Origin: Caballeronia temeraria
GTDB lineage: Bacteria > Pseudomonadota > Gammaproteobacteria > Burkholderiales > Burkholderiaceae
NCBI RefSeq assembly: GCF_001544795.2
Contig: NZ_FCOI02000013.1
Coordinates: 162,640 to 226,639 of the forward strand
Reading direction: 5' to 3'
DNA length: 64,000 bases
The notes beneath the pieces were generated by a model that worked only from the letters and a program-made list of their open reading frames with translations, did not search any database and was not told where the DNA came from. A program made the translations under genes and the position numbers. Shown piece by piece: positions 24,798-32,921 of this stretch (position 1 is its first letter; the number at the start of each line of letters is the position of its first letter).

Positions 24798-25844
24798 TTA
24801 ACTCACGTCGATACGGCCGGGGCCGTCTACCATTTCGCCGATCACCGCTGCATCGTTGAAGCCGTCCGCGCGGAAGATGGCGAGCACGTCGTTCACCGCG
24901 CCCGGCGCGCACGACACGAGCAAACCGCCCGACGTCTGCGGATCGGTGAGCAAGGCGCGGGCCTCGTCGCCATCGACGTTCAGGGAAATATCGCTGCCAT
25001 ACGCGCTCCAGTTGCGCCCCGACGCGCCCGTATAGATGCCCTCGCGCACGAACTCGCGCACGTGCGGCAGCCACGGCAGATCGGCGTAACGGATGCGCGC
25101 CGTCAGCTTCGCGCCGCGCGCGAGTTCGAGCGTGTGACCGAGCAGACCGAAGCCGGTGACGTCGGTGAGTGCATGCACGCCGTCGAGTTGCGCGAGTTCC
25201 GCGCCGGGGCGATTGAGCTTGGTGGTCGCGTCGATCATCGCCTTGTAGCCTGCGGCATCGAGCTTGTCCTTCTTCAGCGCCGCCGACAGCACGCCGACGC
25301 CGAGCGGCTTGCCGAGCACGAGCACGTCGCCCGCGCGCGCGGCCGCGTTGCGCTTCACGCGCAACGGATGCACGATGCCGAGCGCCGCGAGCCCGTAGAT
25401 CGGCTCGACGGAATCGATCGAATGGCCGCCCGCCACCGGAATGCCCGCTTCCGCGCACACCGCTTCGCCGCCCTTCAGCACTTGCGCGATCACTTCATGC
25501 GGCAGCACGTTGATCGGCATGCCGACGAGCGCCAGCGCGAGAATCGGCTTGCCGCCCATCGCGTAGACATCGGAGAGCGCGTTGGTCGCGGCGATGCGGC
25601 CGAAGTCGAACGGATCGTCGACGATCGGCATGAAGAAGTCCGTCGTCGCGACGATGGCCTGTTCGTCGTTGAGCTTGTAGACGGCGGCATCGTCGGCGGT
25701 GTCGTTGCCGACGAGCAGATTCGGGAATGCGGGCAGCGGCGTCGCGCGCCTGAGGAGGTCGGCGAGCACGCCGGGCGCGATCTTGCAGCCGCAGCCGCCG
25801 CCGTGGGACAGGCTCGTGAGACGGGGAGAAGTCATGTCGGTCAT
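24798..25844 (-). CDS. selD: Selenide, water dikinase
   Basis: The 348-aa protein has the catalytic SLSHGGGCGCKIAP (Cys18 and Lys21 in this numbering; a cysteine form, not selenocysteine). Nucleotide-site segments follow (TTDFFMPIVDDPFDFGRIAATNALSDVYAMGGKPILALALVGMP, VAGGHSIDS, ALTDVTGFGLLGHTLELA, TDPQTSGGLLVSC). It makes selenophosphate from selenide and ATP for selenoproteins or 2-selenouridine in tRNA. No selA, selB or mnmH is in this window. A second possible start is Met4. Confidence 0.97.
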   Translation of the reverse strand: MTDMTSPRLTSLSHGGGCGCKIAPGVLADLLRRATPLPAFPNLLVGNDTADDAAVYKLNDEQAIVATTDFFMPIVDDPFDFGRIAATNALSDVYAMGGKPILALALVGMPINVLPHEVIAQVLKGGEAVCAEAGIPVAGGHSIDSVEPIYGLAALGIVHPLRVKRNAAARAGDVLVLGKPLGVGVLSAALKKDKLDAAGYKAMIDATTKLNRPGAELAQLDGVHALTDVTGFGLLGHTLELARGAKLTARIRYADLPWLPHVREFVREGIYTGASGRNWSAYGSDISLNVDGDEARALLTDPQTSGGLLVSCAPGAVNDVLAIFRADGFNDAAVIGEMVDGPGRIDVS

Positions 25845-25892
25845 GATCGGGATATCGTGTGTTCAGTCGTGTGACAGGCAGCATTATCGCCG

Positions 25893-26459
25893 CTAGCCGC
25901 CGATGACGCGTTTGAAGAGTCCCGGATAGTCGATCACGAGGCCGCTCTCGTCGACGGTGATTTCGGCCGTGAAGCCCGTATCGAGCCCTTCGTAACGATA
26001 GCGGCGATCCGGTTCGATGCACGTATAAGCCTGCTCCACCGCGCTCACGGAGAGTTCCGGCACGCGCACATAGACGACGCGGATCACGCGCCGTTCGCCG
26101 CGTTCCAGTTGCAGGCGGCGGATCGGCAGCGTGTTGGTGAAAGGTGTCGCGGTGATATCCACGTCGATGCAGCCGCGCAGCGATTCCTGCGGCGCGCCGT
26201 TCGCGTCGGTCCAGGCGTGCGCGTCGCCATTGTTGCCTTCCCGGCGATGCAGATCGAGCGATGCGCCGCCCGCCAGCTTCAGCGCGAGCCGCGTGACCTG
26301 CCAGCGCGCATCGCACTCGATGCGATACACGAGGCCGAAGGCATGCGCCTCGTCTTCGCCCACGACCGCGCTCTCGATCACGATGCCATCGCGCGTCTCG
26401 TTCAGAACGAGATGCTCGAGCCCCGTGCCGTCCTGTTGCGACCATCGCACTGATTTCAT
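25893..26459 (-). CDS. Putative glycolipid-binding family protein (DUF1089)
   Basis: The 188-aa protein is predicted all-beta: MKSVRWSQQDGTGLEHLVLNETRDGIVIESAVVGEDEAHAFGLVYRIECDARWQVTRL, then DLHRREGNNGDAHAWTDANGAPQESLRGCIDVDITATPFTNTLPIRRL, and a C-terminal YEGLDTGFTAEITVDESGLVIDYPGLFKR. The pattern matches the DUF1089 or putative glycolipid-binding family. The biochemical role is not established. The ATG at 26459 has a gaggc site and discards a 32-residue polar extension. It is soluble. It lies upstream of selD on the same strand. Confidence 0.8.
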   Translation of the reverse strand: MKSVRWSQQDGTGLEHLVLNETRDGIVIESAVVGEDEAHAFGLVYRIECDARWQVTRLALKLAGGASLDLHRREGNNGDAHAWTDANGAPQESLRGCIDVDITATPFTNTLPIRRLQLERGERRVIRVVYVRVPELSVSAVEQAYTCIEPDRRYRYEGLDTGFTAEITVDESGLVIDYPGLFKRVIGG

Positions 26460-26694
26460 CGCGCGCCTCTGCGTTTTTTGTCGGCATGAAAGGATACAAC
26501 GCGGCGCGCGATGCTTTCGATCGGCATTCAGAATGCGCGAATCGCTCGACGTCACAAAACGTCACACGGTATACTCCGCGCCATTCCTGCGCAGGCGCGC
26601 GCACCGCACTTTCAGCGCCATTCACGCGATCCGTGCCCCGGCGATCCGCGCTCTGCCGAACGTTCCCCGAACGCCTCTTTCCATCGCCCATCGC

Positions 26695-27117
26695 ATGAAG
26701 AACATTCTTGCTCCCGCCGTGTTCGCGCTCGCCTTGTCGGCGTCGATGTTTCAGCTCGTCCAGGCACAGGAAACACCGGACCTGTCCGAGGATTATTCGT
26801 ATCTGACGCGGCTGCACGTGCCCGACGCCGTCGCGCAATGCGTCGCCGCATTCGACCGCTGGGTGGCGCAGGCGCCGAAGTACGACACGCTGATCGTGCC
26901 CGACCGCCGCGTGCTCTCCGCGAAGATCGACGACGATACTGCGATCTTCAGTGTCGGCAATCCGATTCCGGTCGACAAGGTCATCGTGATGCGCGCGTTC
27001 GCGAAGGCGCGCGGCAAGGAGCAATGGACGCGCGTGGACAGCCGCTGCGGCGTGCGCGATGGTCAGGTGGTCGGCGTGTCGCTCACGCCGAACATGAAGC
27101 CGAAGATCGTCCGCTGA
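26695..27117 (+). CDS. BspC-like secreted protein
   Basis: The 140-aa protein has a clear signal peptide (MKNILAPAVFALALSASMFQLVQA, cut before QETPD) and a mature domain with two cysteines (VAQCVAAF and DSRCGV) that could form a disulfide, so it is probably periplasmic. I associate this architecture with the Burkholderia BspC domain from memory; no function is known to me. The start at 26695 is the first ATG that gives a signal peptide; the upstream part of the frame, from 26131, is a shadow of the gene opposite. It is convergent with the Rrf2 regulator. Confidence 0.7.
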   Translation: MKNILAPAVFALALSASMFQLVQAQETPDLSEDYSYLTRLHVPDAVAQCVAAFDRWVAQAPKYDTLIVPDRRVLSAKIDDDTAIFSVGNPIPVDKVIVMRAFAKARGKEQWTRVDSRCGVRDGQVVGVSLTPNMKPKIVR

Positions 27118-27123
27118 GGTCTG

Positions 27124-27648
27124 TCAGTTCTTCGCCGCGCGCCGCTGATGCGTGCGTTCGTCGAGCCATTTGACGACCTGCGGGCCGAACGTGCGCGGCG
27201 CTTTCGCATGAACGCGGCCCGCCAGATCCGATAATCGATCCGCCGCGAGCGCCTCGCGCATGCGCTTCTCCGCGTTCTTCATCACCGCGTGAACGGCGCA
27301 TACGCCGCTCGTCGCCCAGGGCGGCGCGTCGTCGCCGAACACCGCGCAGCGCGCGCGAATCTCCCTGCAATCGAAGAGTGGCTTGTCGCCGTCGATCGCG
27401 TCGACGACATCGAGCACGCTGATCTGCGCCGACGGCCGCGCGAGCGCAAAGCCGCCGCGTGCGCCTTCCGTCGCGACGACGAGTCCCGCCTTGTGCAGCT
27501 TCGTAAAGAGCTTCGCGACGTATTCCGCGGGCACGCCCTGCAATTCCGCGAGATCGCGCACGCTCGCCTCACGCACGCCGTGCGGCGGTTCCGCGAGATA
27601 GAGCATGCAGTGCAGCGCGTACTCGACGCCCGTGCTGATGTGAGACAT
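27124..27648 (-). CDS. Rrf2-family transcriptional regulator (iron-sulfur type)
   Basis: The 174-aa protein has the Rrf2 winged helix (MSHISTGVEYALHCMLYLAEPP, then ASVRDLAELQGVPAEYVAKLFTKLHKAGLVVATEGARGGFALARP). Three cysteines in FDCREIRARCAVFG...SGVCAVH (about residues 92-120) are suited to an Fe-S cluster, as in IscR/NsrR/RsrR. It probably senses redox, nitric oxide or iron status. The ATG at 27648 with a cggag site is preferred to the GTG at 27654. It is divergent from two small His-rich exported genes, which are candidate targets. Confidence 0.9.
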   Translation of the reverse strand: MSHISTGVEYALHCMLYLAEPPHGVREASVRDLAELQGVPAEYVAKLFTKLHKAGLVVATEGARGGFALARPSAQISVLDVVDAIDGDKPLFDCREIRARCAVFGDDAPPWATSGVCAVHAVMKNAEKRMREALAADRLSDLAGRVHAKAPRTFGPQVVKWLDERTHQRRAAKN

Positions 27649-27752
27649 AGCCACTCCGACATTTCGAATCGGAGTTCAGGATAACGCGTCGCGCGTTCGC
27701 GTGCAACGGCGGCGCCGTTTGCAGCCGGCGATCGTAAATATTTCACATTACA

Positions 27753-27768
27753 CGTTTGCTTACAAACG
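27753..27768. promoter_or_regulatory. Inverted repeat cgtttg-N4-caaacg in a divergent promoter
   Basis: The two 6-bp arms flank ctta, midway between the Rrf2 gene and the small lipoprotein gene. It could be the regulator's own site or that of another factor. Confidence 0.4.
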
Positions 27769-27830
27769 AACACGGCTTGTCATTTTGCGAACCGCTAAAT
27801 TGATCTCCATGGATTCACACGGAGAAACCC

Positions 27831-27947
27831 ATGAAGAAACTAGCGATTCTTGCAGCGTTGAGCGTGTTGTTGGGTAGCACGCTATCGGGCTGCATCGTCG
27901 TGCCGGACGGTGGCGGTTATCACCATCATCACGATTACTACCGCTGA
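27831..27947 (+). CDS. 38-residue His-rich lipoprotein
   Basis: The frame starts after a cacggagaaaccc ribosome site and encodes MKKLAILAALSVLLGSTLSGC, a classic signal with lipobox (TLSGC). The mature part is only about 18 residues, VPDGGGYHHHHDYYR at its end. After lipidation the peptide would display a His/Tyr cluster at the membrane, suggesting metal binding. The gene has its own promoter region, divergent from the Rrf2 regulator. Confidence 0.7.
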   Translation: MKKLAILAALSVLLGSTLSGCIVVPDGGGYHHHHDYYR

Positions 27948-28054
27948 TGGTCCCGTTCTGAATCACGCATGAAATCTCGGTGGAACTGCTACCTCATGAC
28001 TCGCGGTTTCGTCTGCAAAGCAAACGGGAAACAAACGACCAAGGAGCAAACATC

Positions 28055-28285
28055 ATGACCAAGACGAAGAAGAGCCTGCTGATCGCTTCCCTTGCCGCCG
28101 CGCTCGGCATGGGCCTCGCCAACGTGGCGTCGGCCGACGTGCGCCACGACGCCCCGCATCACGTGACGGTGAACGTGGGCTGGCACGGTGACCGCTACTG
28201 GGACGGTCATCGTTACTGGGAGCGTCGGGAGTGGGAGCGTAATCATCACCATGTCGCGCCTCCGCCGCCGCATCGCTACTACTGA
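28055..28285 (+). CDS. 76-residue exported His/Trp/Tyr-rich protein
   Basis: A signal peptide (MTKTKKSLLIASLAAALGMG..., cut after ASA) precedes a mature part of about 49 residues built from HGDRYWDGHRYWERREWERNHHH and a proline/histidine end. An aaggagc site precedes the ATG at 28055. Composition suggests metal binding or an envelope stress peptide. It lies 107 bp downstream of the His-rich lipoprotein and shares its strand; a strong terminator follows. Confidence 0.72.
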   Translation: MTKTKKSLLIASLAAALGMGLANVASADVRHDAPHHVTVNVGWHGDRYWDGHRYWERREWERNHHHVAPPPPHRYY

Positions 28286-28299
28286 GCTCGATGAAACAT

Positions 28300-28337
28300 A
28301 AAAAGGCCGCAGCGACGAACATCGCTGCGGCCTTTTT
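28300..28337. terminator. Bidirectional Rho-independent terminator
   Basis: A 15-bp stem (aaaaaggccgcagcg/cgctgcggccttttt) with an 8-base loop has T-runs in both directions. It ends both the His-rich gene (plus) and the anti-sigma gene (minus). Confidence 0.9.
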
Positions 28338-28351
28338 TGTCGATTCGCGGC

Positions 28352-29146
28352 TTACCAGCTCTTGGGATCGCCGCCGAGTTCCTTGCACGTGTCATAGGCG
28401 ATCGCCTGCAGCTTCGCCTCGCCGATCTGCCCCGAGAGCGCATACCCGACGCGGTCCCACGCCCAATAAAACGTCGTGCGCTGGCCGTCCTTCAGCGTGC
28501 GGATCTTGCTGTCGTTGCGTCTGATCGTGGCGGTCGTCATGTAGAGCGTGAGACGCTCGCCCGCCGCGTTCTGATACATGAACTGCGCCGCCGGCCCCTC
28601 TTCGTCCGGCAACAGGCGTCCGCCGACGAGCTGAAACCCGTACTCGGCCAGCGACGGAATCGTTACCGCGCGATTCAGCCGCTTCGATAGCCACGTCACG
28701 AGATGATCCTGCTGCGACGCCGCCACTTCGACCGCGTGACGCTGCTCGGGCGCATAGACGGCATAGGCGATATCGGCGCGCTCCGCGAAGCGCGGCTCGT
28801 CGCCGAAAAGCGCGGGCAGCAGCATGTGCATCAGAAATCCACACGCGACGCCGACGACCATGAAGCACGCCGCGATCAGATAACGCTCGCGCGAGCGCGG
28901 ACGCAGGCGCACGATCTGCGGTTCGCCCTGATCGGCGAAAAGCGCACGCAGCGCATTGTCCTGCGCGCGATACGCGGCGGCGGTCGCCTCGCTCGCGGGA
29001 TCGTTCGCGATGCGTTCGGCCACGGCGTCGCGTTCGTCGCCGTGCAGTTCGTCGTCGATGAAGGCGGACAGCGCCTGCAGATCGCGATCGGGTTTGGGCG
29101 GCCCCATACGGTCGCCGCCTTCGGATGGACGGTCTTGGTTGGTCAT
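28352..29146 (-). CDS. Transmembrane anti-sigma factor
   Basis: The 264-aa protein has a cytoplasmic N-terminal anti-sigma domain (DRDLQALSAFIDDELHGDERDAVAERIANDPASEATAAAYRAQDNALRALF, about residues 20-72). A membrane helix follows (YLIAACFMVVGVACGFLMHMLLPALF, about residues 91-116), then a periplasmic domain of about 145 residues with VTWLSKRLNRAVTIPSLAEYGFQLVGGRLLPDEEGPAAQFMY. It should bind the ECF sigma factor encoded just upstream, with which it overlaps by ATGA. No HxxxCxxC zinc motif is present. The periplasmic part is the likely signal sensor. Confidence 0.88.
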   Translation of the reverse strand: MTNQDRPSEGGDRMGPPKPDRDLQALSAFIDDELHGDERDAVAERIANDPASEATAAAYRAQDNALRALFADQGEPQIVRLRPRSRERYLIAACFMVVGVACGFLMHMLLPALFGDEPRFAERADIAYAVYAPEQRHAVEVAASQQDHLVTWLSKRLNRAVTIPSLAEYGFQLVGGRLLPDEEGPAAQFMYQNAAGERLTLYMTTATIRRNDSKIRTLKDGQRTTFYWAWDRVGYALSGQIGEAKLQAIAYDTCKELGGDPKSW

Positions 29147-29667
29147 GAGCGGCTCACCACTTTCAGCGACGACGGCGACGCCTTGCGGCCCGTTTCCTCA
29201 CCGAGCAGAACGCGCATGTGCTCGCGCGCTCTCGACAAGCGCGACATCACGGTTCCGGTCGGCACGTTCAACACCACGGACGCCTCCTGATAACTCATTT
29301 CCTCGACACACACGAGCAGCATCACTTCGCGCTGCTCGACCGGCAGACAGTAAAGCGCGCGCTGCACGTCGCGCAGCACGAGGCCATCGACTTCGCCGCG
29401 CGGCGCGGCCATCTGCCGCCAGGGCGCGGTTTCGTCGTCGACCGCGATATCGCGGCGCCCGCGCAACTGATCGATATACAGATTGCGCATGATCGTGAAC
29501 AGCCACGCGCGCAAATTCGTGCCCGCATGGAACGACCTGGCGCGATTGAGCGCGCGCTCGGTCGCGTCCTGCACGAGATCGTCGGCCCAGGCGCGGTCGC
29601 CCGTCAGCGCGCGCGCGTAGCGACGCAACTGCGGCAGATGCGCGAGAAGATCGCTCTCGAAACTCAA
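29143..29667 (-). CDS. ECF RNA polymerase sigma factor
   Basis: The 174-aa protein has region 2 (HLPQLRRYARALTGDRAWADDLVQDATERALNRARSFHAGTNLRAWLFTIMRNLYIDQLR) and region 4 (ALYCLPVEQREVMLLVCVEEMSYQEASVVLNVPTGTVMSRLSRAREHMRVLL), with no region 1 or 3. It probably directs transcription of its own operon and envelope targets when released by the anti-sigma factor. The operon order on the minus strand is PF03640-type exported protein, tiny lipoprotein, sigma, anti-sigma. Confidence 0.95.
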   Translation of the reverse strand: MSFESDLLAHLPQLRRYARALTGDRAWADDLVQDATERALNRARSFHAGTNLRAWLFTIMRNLYIDQLRGRRDIAVDDETAPWRQMAAPRGEVDGLVLRDVQRALYCLPVEQREVMLLVCVEEMSYQEASVVLNVPTGTVMSRLSRAREHMRVLLGEETGRKASPSSLKVVSRS

Positions 29668-29713
29668 GGCCGTGCGCTCGCTCGAATGCGGGCAGCGCGA
29701 GAAGCGTCCGGCA

Positions 29714-29854
29714 TCAGTAGCTTCCTCCGCCCGCCGGCGCGCCCGGTCCGCCCGATGTTCCGGGTGCGGTTTGCGTGCCGGTCGCGCACCCCGCCGCGCC
29801 GAGCGCGAGGCTCAACGCGATCAGGAGCGCCGTCACTCCGATCGATCGTTTCAT
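29714..29854 (-). CDS. 46-residue Gly/Pro-rich lipoprotein
   Basis: The frame encodes MKRSIGVTALLIALSLALGAAGCATG, a signal with lipobox (GAAGC), then about 25 residues of Thr, Pro and Gly. The stop lies 47 bp before the sigma-factor start. It has no domain. It is probably an envelope lipoprotein of the ECF operon. Confidence 0.62.
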   Translation of the reverse strand: MKRSIGVTALLIALSLALGAAGCATGTQTAPGTSGGPGAPAGGGSY

Positions 29855-29929
29855 GATCGTTACCTTTGATTGAAAGACTGGCGGACTCGCCGGTTTATTC
29901 CGCGAGCCCGCATCGACGCGAAAGGCGCT

Positions 29930-30310
29930 TCAGGGCTTCACGACGTGCCAGACGTCGCGGAAGTTGTCCCCGTTCTTGTCGCCGGGCTTCGTGTCCTTCG
30001 AGAATCGATAGACGCGCTTGCCGTCGTAGGCCCACTGCTTGCCGCCGTCGGCGGCTTCTGTGGTCCATTTGCCACTCGGCTTGTCGGAGTCGCTCGCCAT
30101 CGCGGCGGGCCAGGCCTGCGCGCAGCCGCCGCTGCACGCACTCGGGCCGCCTTTCGTGTCCTTGTCGAAGGTATAGAGCGTCATGCCGTTTTCATCGACG
30201 AACGTGCCGTTCGATTCTTTCGGCGCCGCGGCATAGGCGGATGAAGCGAGCGAAGCAAAAGCGGTGGCGACCGTTGCGGCAGCGGCGAACATCTGGATGC
30301 GCTTCTTCAT
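29930..30310 (-). CDS. Exported protein with PF03640-type secreted repeats
   Basis: The 126-aa protein has a signal peptide (MKKRIQMFAAAATVATAFASLASSAYA) and two repeats of the secreted-repeat type: GTFVDENGMTLYTFDKDTKGGPSACSGGCAQAWPAAMA (with a CSGGC pair) and WAYDGKRVYRFSKDTKPGDKNGDNFRDVWHVVKP. The family is periplasmic or lipoprotein-like with no proven activity. It is the first gene of the ECF sigma operon (75 bp before the tiny lipoprotein) and so a likely regulon member. Confidence 0.88.
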   Translation of the reverse strand: MKKRIQMFAAAATVATAFASLASSAYAAAPKESNGTFVDENGMTLYTFDKDTKGGPSACSGGCAQAWPAAMASDSDKPSGKWTTEAADGGKQWAYDGKRVYRFSKDTKPGDKNGDNFRDVWHVVKP

Positions 30311-30476
30311 TTCATCTTTCCTTGTTGTAGAAGTATCCGTAGAACGTTCGGAAGCGCTGCACTATTCCGCGGACGATGAAATAAACCGATGCGGCAGCGC
30401 CGTCGCATCGCCAGTCGGCAATCCATTCAAGACCATTCGCGCGCGCTCGGCCAGTGTTTCATTGAAATTTCGTCGA

Positions 30477-31463
30477 TCATGCGCCGGCGGCGGCCGCGGT
30501 TGCGTCGCGCCAGCGCCGCGTGTCGCGCAGCGGCGGCGCGCCGAAGAGCCGGCTGTACTCGCGGCTGAACTGCGACGCGCTCTCGTAGCCCACGCGATGC
30601 GCGGCCGTGGCGGCGTCGACGACATCGAGCATCATCAGGCGGCGCGCTTCCTGAAGCCGCAACTGCTTCTGATATTGCAGCGGGCTCATCGCGGTGACGG
30701 CCTTGAAATGATGATGCAGCGACGACACGCTCATGTGCACGTCGCGGGCGATGTCCTCCACGCGCAGCGGCTGGTCGAAATGCTGGCGCAGCAACTGGAT
30801 CGCCTTCGCGATGCGCTGCGTCTGGCTGTCCTGCAGCGCAATCTGCCGCAGCCGCGCGCCCGACCCGTTCATCAGCAGGCGATACAGAATCTCGCGCTTG
30901 ACGAGCGGCGCGAGGATCGGCACGTCCTCGGGCGTGTCGACGAGCCGCAGAAGGCGCAGCACGGCGTCGAGCATCGAGTTGCCGAGACGGTTGACGTAGA
31001 GGCCGCGCGAGGCGTCGGTCTGCATCGCGGGCGGCAGGCTCTCGTCCTGAATCAGGGACGTGATTTCGTCGACGTCGAGTTCGAGCCGCATGCCGAGATA
31101 CGGCTCGGACTCGCTCGCCACCGAGACCTGCCCGCACACCGGCAGATCCACCGACGACACCAGATAGTGCATCGGATCGTAGATATAGACCTCGTCGCCG
31201 ACCATGAGACGCTTGCTGCCCTGCGCGATCAGCGCGAGCGCGGGCGTCTGGATGCCGTGCTTCGGCCCGCCCGGATTCATGATGCGATGCAGGAACAGCC
31301 CCGGCACCGGCGTTTCGATCGAGCCTTCGCAGCCGATGGTGAAGCGATCGAGCAGCGCGACGAGATCGAGGCGCGCCTGATCCAGCGCGGGATCGTGGCG
31401 TATCTCGTTCGGCTGATCGTGACTATCTTTTCCGGGGAGGCCCGGTGTGTCGTTCAAAGCCAT
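30477..31463 (-). CDS. AraC-family regulator (YqhC-like)
   Basis: The 328-aa protein has an AraC-type N-terminal domain (about residues 45-205, including PALALIAQGSKRLMVGDEVYIYDPMHYLVSSVDLPVCGQV) and a C-terminal double HTH (IAKAIQLLRQHFDQPLRVEDIARDVHMSVSSLHHHFKAVTAMSPLQYQKQLRLQEARRLMM, then AHRVGYESASQFSREYSRLFGAPP). The layout, and a divergent aldo-keto reductase, recall YqhC, an aldehyde-responsive activator. The start at 31463 is chosen because the upstream extension is basic and unrelated to the family; its ribosome site is weak. Confidence 0.85.
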   Translation of the reverse strand: MALNDTPGLPGKDSHDQPNEIRHDPALDQARLDLVALLDRFTIGCEGSIETPVPGLFLHRIMNPGGPKHGIQTPALALIAQGSKRLMVGDEVYIYDPMHYLVSSVDLPVCGQVSVASESEPYLGMRLELDVDEITSLIQDESLPPAMQTDASRGLYVNRLGNSMLDAVLRLLRLVDTPEDVPILAPLVKREILYRLLMNGSGARLRQIALQDSQTQRIAKAIQLLRQHFDQPLRVEDIARDVHMSVSSLHHHFKAVTAMSPLQYQKQLRLQEARRLMMLDVVDAATAAHRVGYESASQFSREYSRLFGAPPLRDTRRWRDATAAAAGA

Positions 31464-31681
31464 GGTTTGCGGACGATTTTTGGGAAGGATGAGTCTGCCT
31501 AGCTTACTCGCGCGGGCGCGGGATTGCTCGGGACCACCCCGGGCGTTTGCAGAAACAGGCAAGGATTGAACAGGATCAGGCTATGAACCGGCCGCGCGGC
31601 GGGACGATACTGCATTGCCGGCGCGGAACGTCTTGCTTAGGTCATGCACGCCCGCGCCTTTCCAGTCATTCAGGAGCCACC

Positions 31682-32734
31682 ATGCGTTACAGGAAATTCG
31701 GCAATACCGGTCTCTTCGTCTCCGAACTGTGCCTGGGCACGATGACGTTCGGCGGAGGCACGGGCGGAATCTGGGACAACATCGGCCAGTTGCAGCAGGC
31801 CGATGCCGACAAGCTGATCGGCCGATCGCTCGATGCCGGCATCAATTTCATCGATACCGCCGATGTCTACGCCGACGGCCGATCCGAAATCATCACGGGT
31901 CAGGCGCTGAAGAACCTCAACGTGCCGCGCGAAAACGTGGTCATCGCGACGAAGATCCTCGGCGAAACCGGCACGAAGGGCGCGAACTCGCGCGGGGCGT
32001 CGCGCTATCACATCATCGATGGCGTGAAGGCGAGCCTGAAGCGCCTGCAGCTCGATCACGTCGACCTGTACCAGATTCACGGCTTCGATCCCGCGACGCC
32101 GATCGAGGAAACGCTGCGCGCGCTCGACAATCTCGTGCAGCACGGCCATGTGCGCTATATCGGCGTATCGAACTGGGCCGCGTGGCAGATCATGAAGGCG
32201 CTGGGCATTTCCGAACGCCTCGGCCTTGCGCGTTTCGAGTCGCTGCAGGCGTATTACACGGTCGCGGGCCGCGATCTCGAGCGTGAAATCGTTCCCTTGC
32301 TGCAAAGCGAAAACGTCGGGCTGATGGTCTGGAGCCCGCTCGCGGGCGGCCTGCTTTCGGGCAAGTTCACCCGCGAAGGCGGGAAAGAGGAAGGCAGCCG
32401 GCGCACCACGTTCGATTTCCCGCCCGTCAATGTCGAACGCGCGTACGACTGCGTCGACGTGATGCGCCGTATGGCGGAGACGAAAGGCGTGTCGGTCGCG
32501 CAAATTGCGCTCGCGTGGCTGCTGCACCAGAAGGTGGTGTCGAGCGTGATCATCGGCGCGAAGCGGATCGAGCAGCTCGAAGACAACATCGCGGCGACGA
32601 AAGTCCGGCTCAACGAAGACGAACTCGCCGCGCTCGATGAGGTGAGCCAATTGCCCGCGGAGTACCCGGGATGGATGCTCACGCGGCAGGGCGAATACCG
32701 GCGGAATCAGTTAAAGGAGGAATCGGCGGAGTGA
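31682..32734 (+). CDS. Aldo/keto reductase
   Basis: The 350-aa TIM-barrel protein has the AKR catalytic tetrad: Asp in FIDTADVYADGRSE, Tyr in the same segment, Lys in VVIATKILGE and His in LYQIHGFDP. The NADPH-site segments SPLAGGLLSGK and IIGAKRIEQLEDNI are present. It probably reduces aldehydes or ketones in the cytoplasm. A caggagcc site precedes the ATG at 31682. It is divergent from a YqhC-like regulator, which suggests aldehyde-induced expression. Confidence 0.93.
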   Translation: MRYRKFGNTGLFVSELCLGTMTFGGGTGGIWDNIGQLQQADADKLIGRSLDAGINFIDTADVYADGRSEIITGQALKNLNVPRENVVIATKILGETGTKGANSRGASRYHIIDGVKASLKRLQLDHVDLYQIHGFDPATPIEETLRALDNLVQHGHVRYIGVSNWAAWQIMKALGISERLGLARFESLQAYYTVAGRDLEREIVPLLQSENVGLMVWSPLAGGLLSGKFTREGGKEEGSRRTTFDFPPVNVERAYDCVDVMRRMAETKGVSVAQIALAWLLHQKVVSSVIIGAKRIEQLEDNIAATKVRLNEDELAALDEVSQLPAEYPGWMLTRQGEYRRNQLKEESAE

Positions 32735-32742
32735 AGCCGTTC

Positions 32743-32765
32743 GACGCGGGCCGCGCGCCCGCGTC
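32743..32765 (+). terminator. GC hairpin after the aldo/keto reductase
   Basis: A 9-bp stem (gacgcgggc/gcccgcgtc) with a 5-base loop starts 9 bases past the stop. No T-run follows, so termination efficiency is uncertain. Confidence 0.4.
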
Positions 32766-32921
32766 CGACTAAGGATTTACCCGTAGTACGGCTCGATTTC
32801 GAGCGTTTTGGGGCCTTTATCTCAAAATCAGATAGACCTTATCCTCCCTATCGCGTTGCGGCATAAGGCCGCTCTGCCGACACTGTACGCACAACATCAT
32901 CACTGCCTCACGGAGACAATC

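Noticed and set aside
26131..26694. N-terminal extension of the BspC-like gene
   Set aside because: This part is antisense to the DUF1089 gene; a proper signal peptide starts only at 26695.
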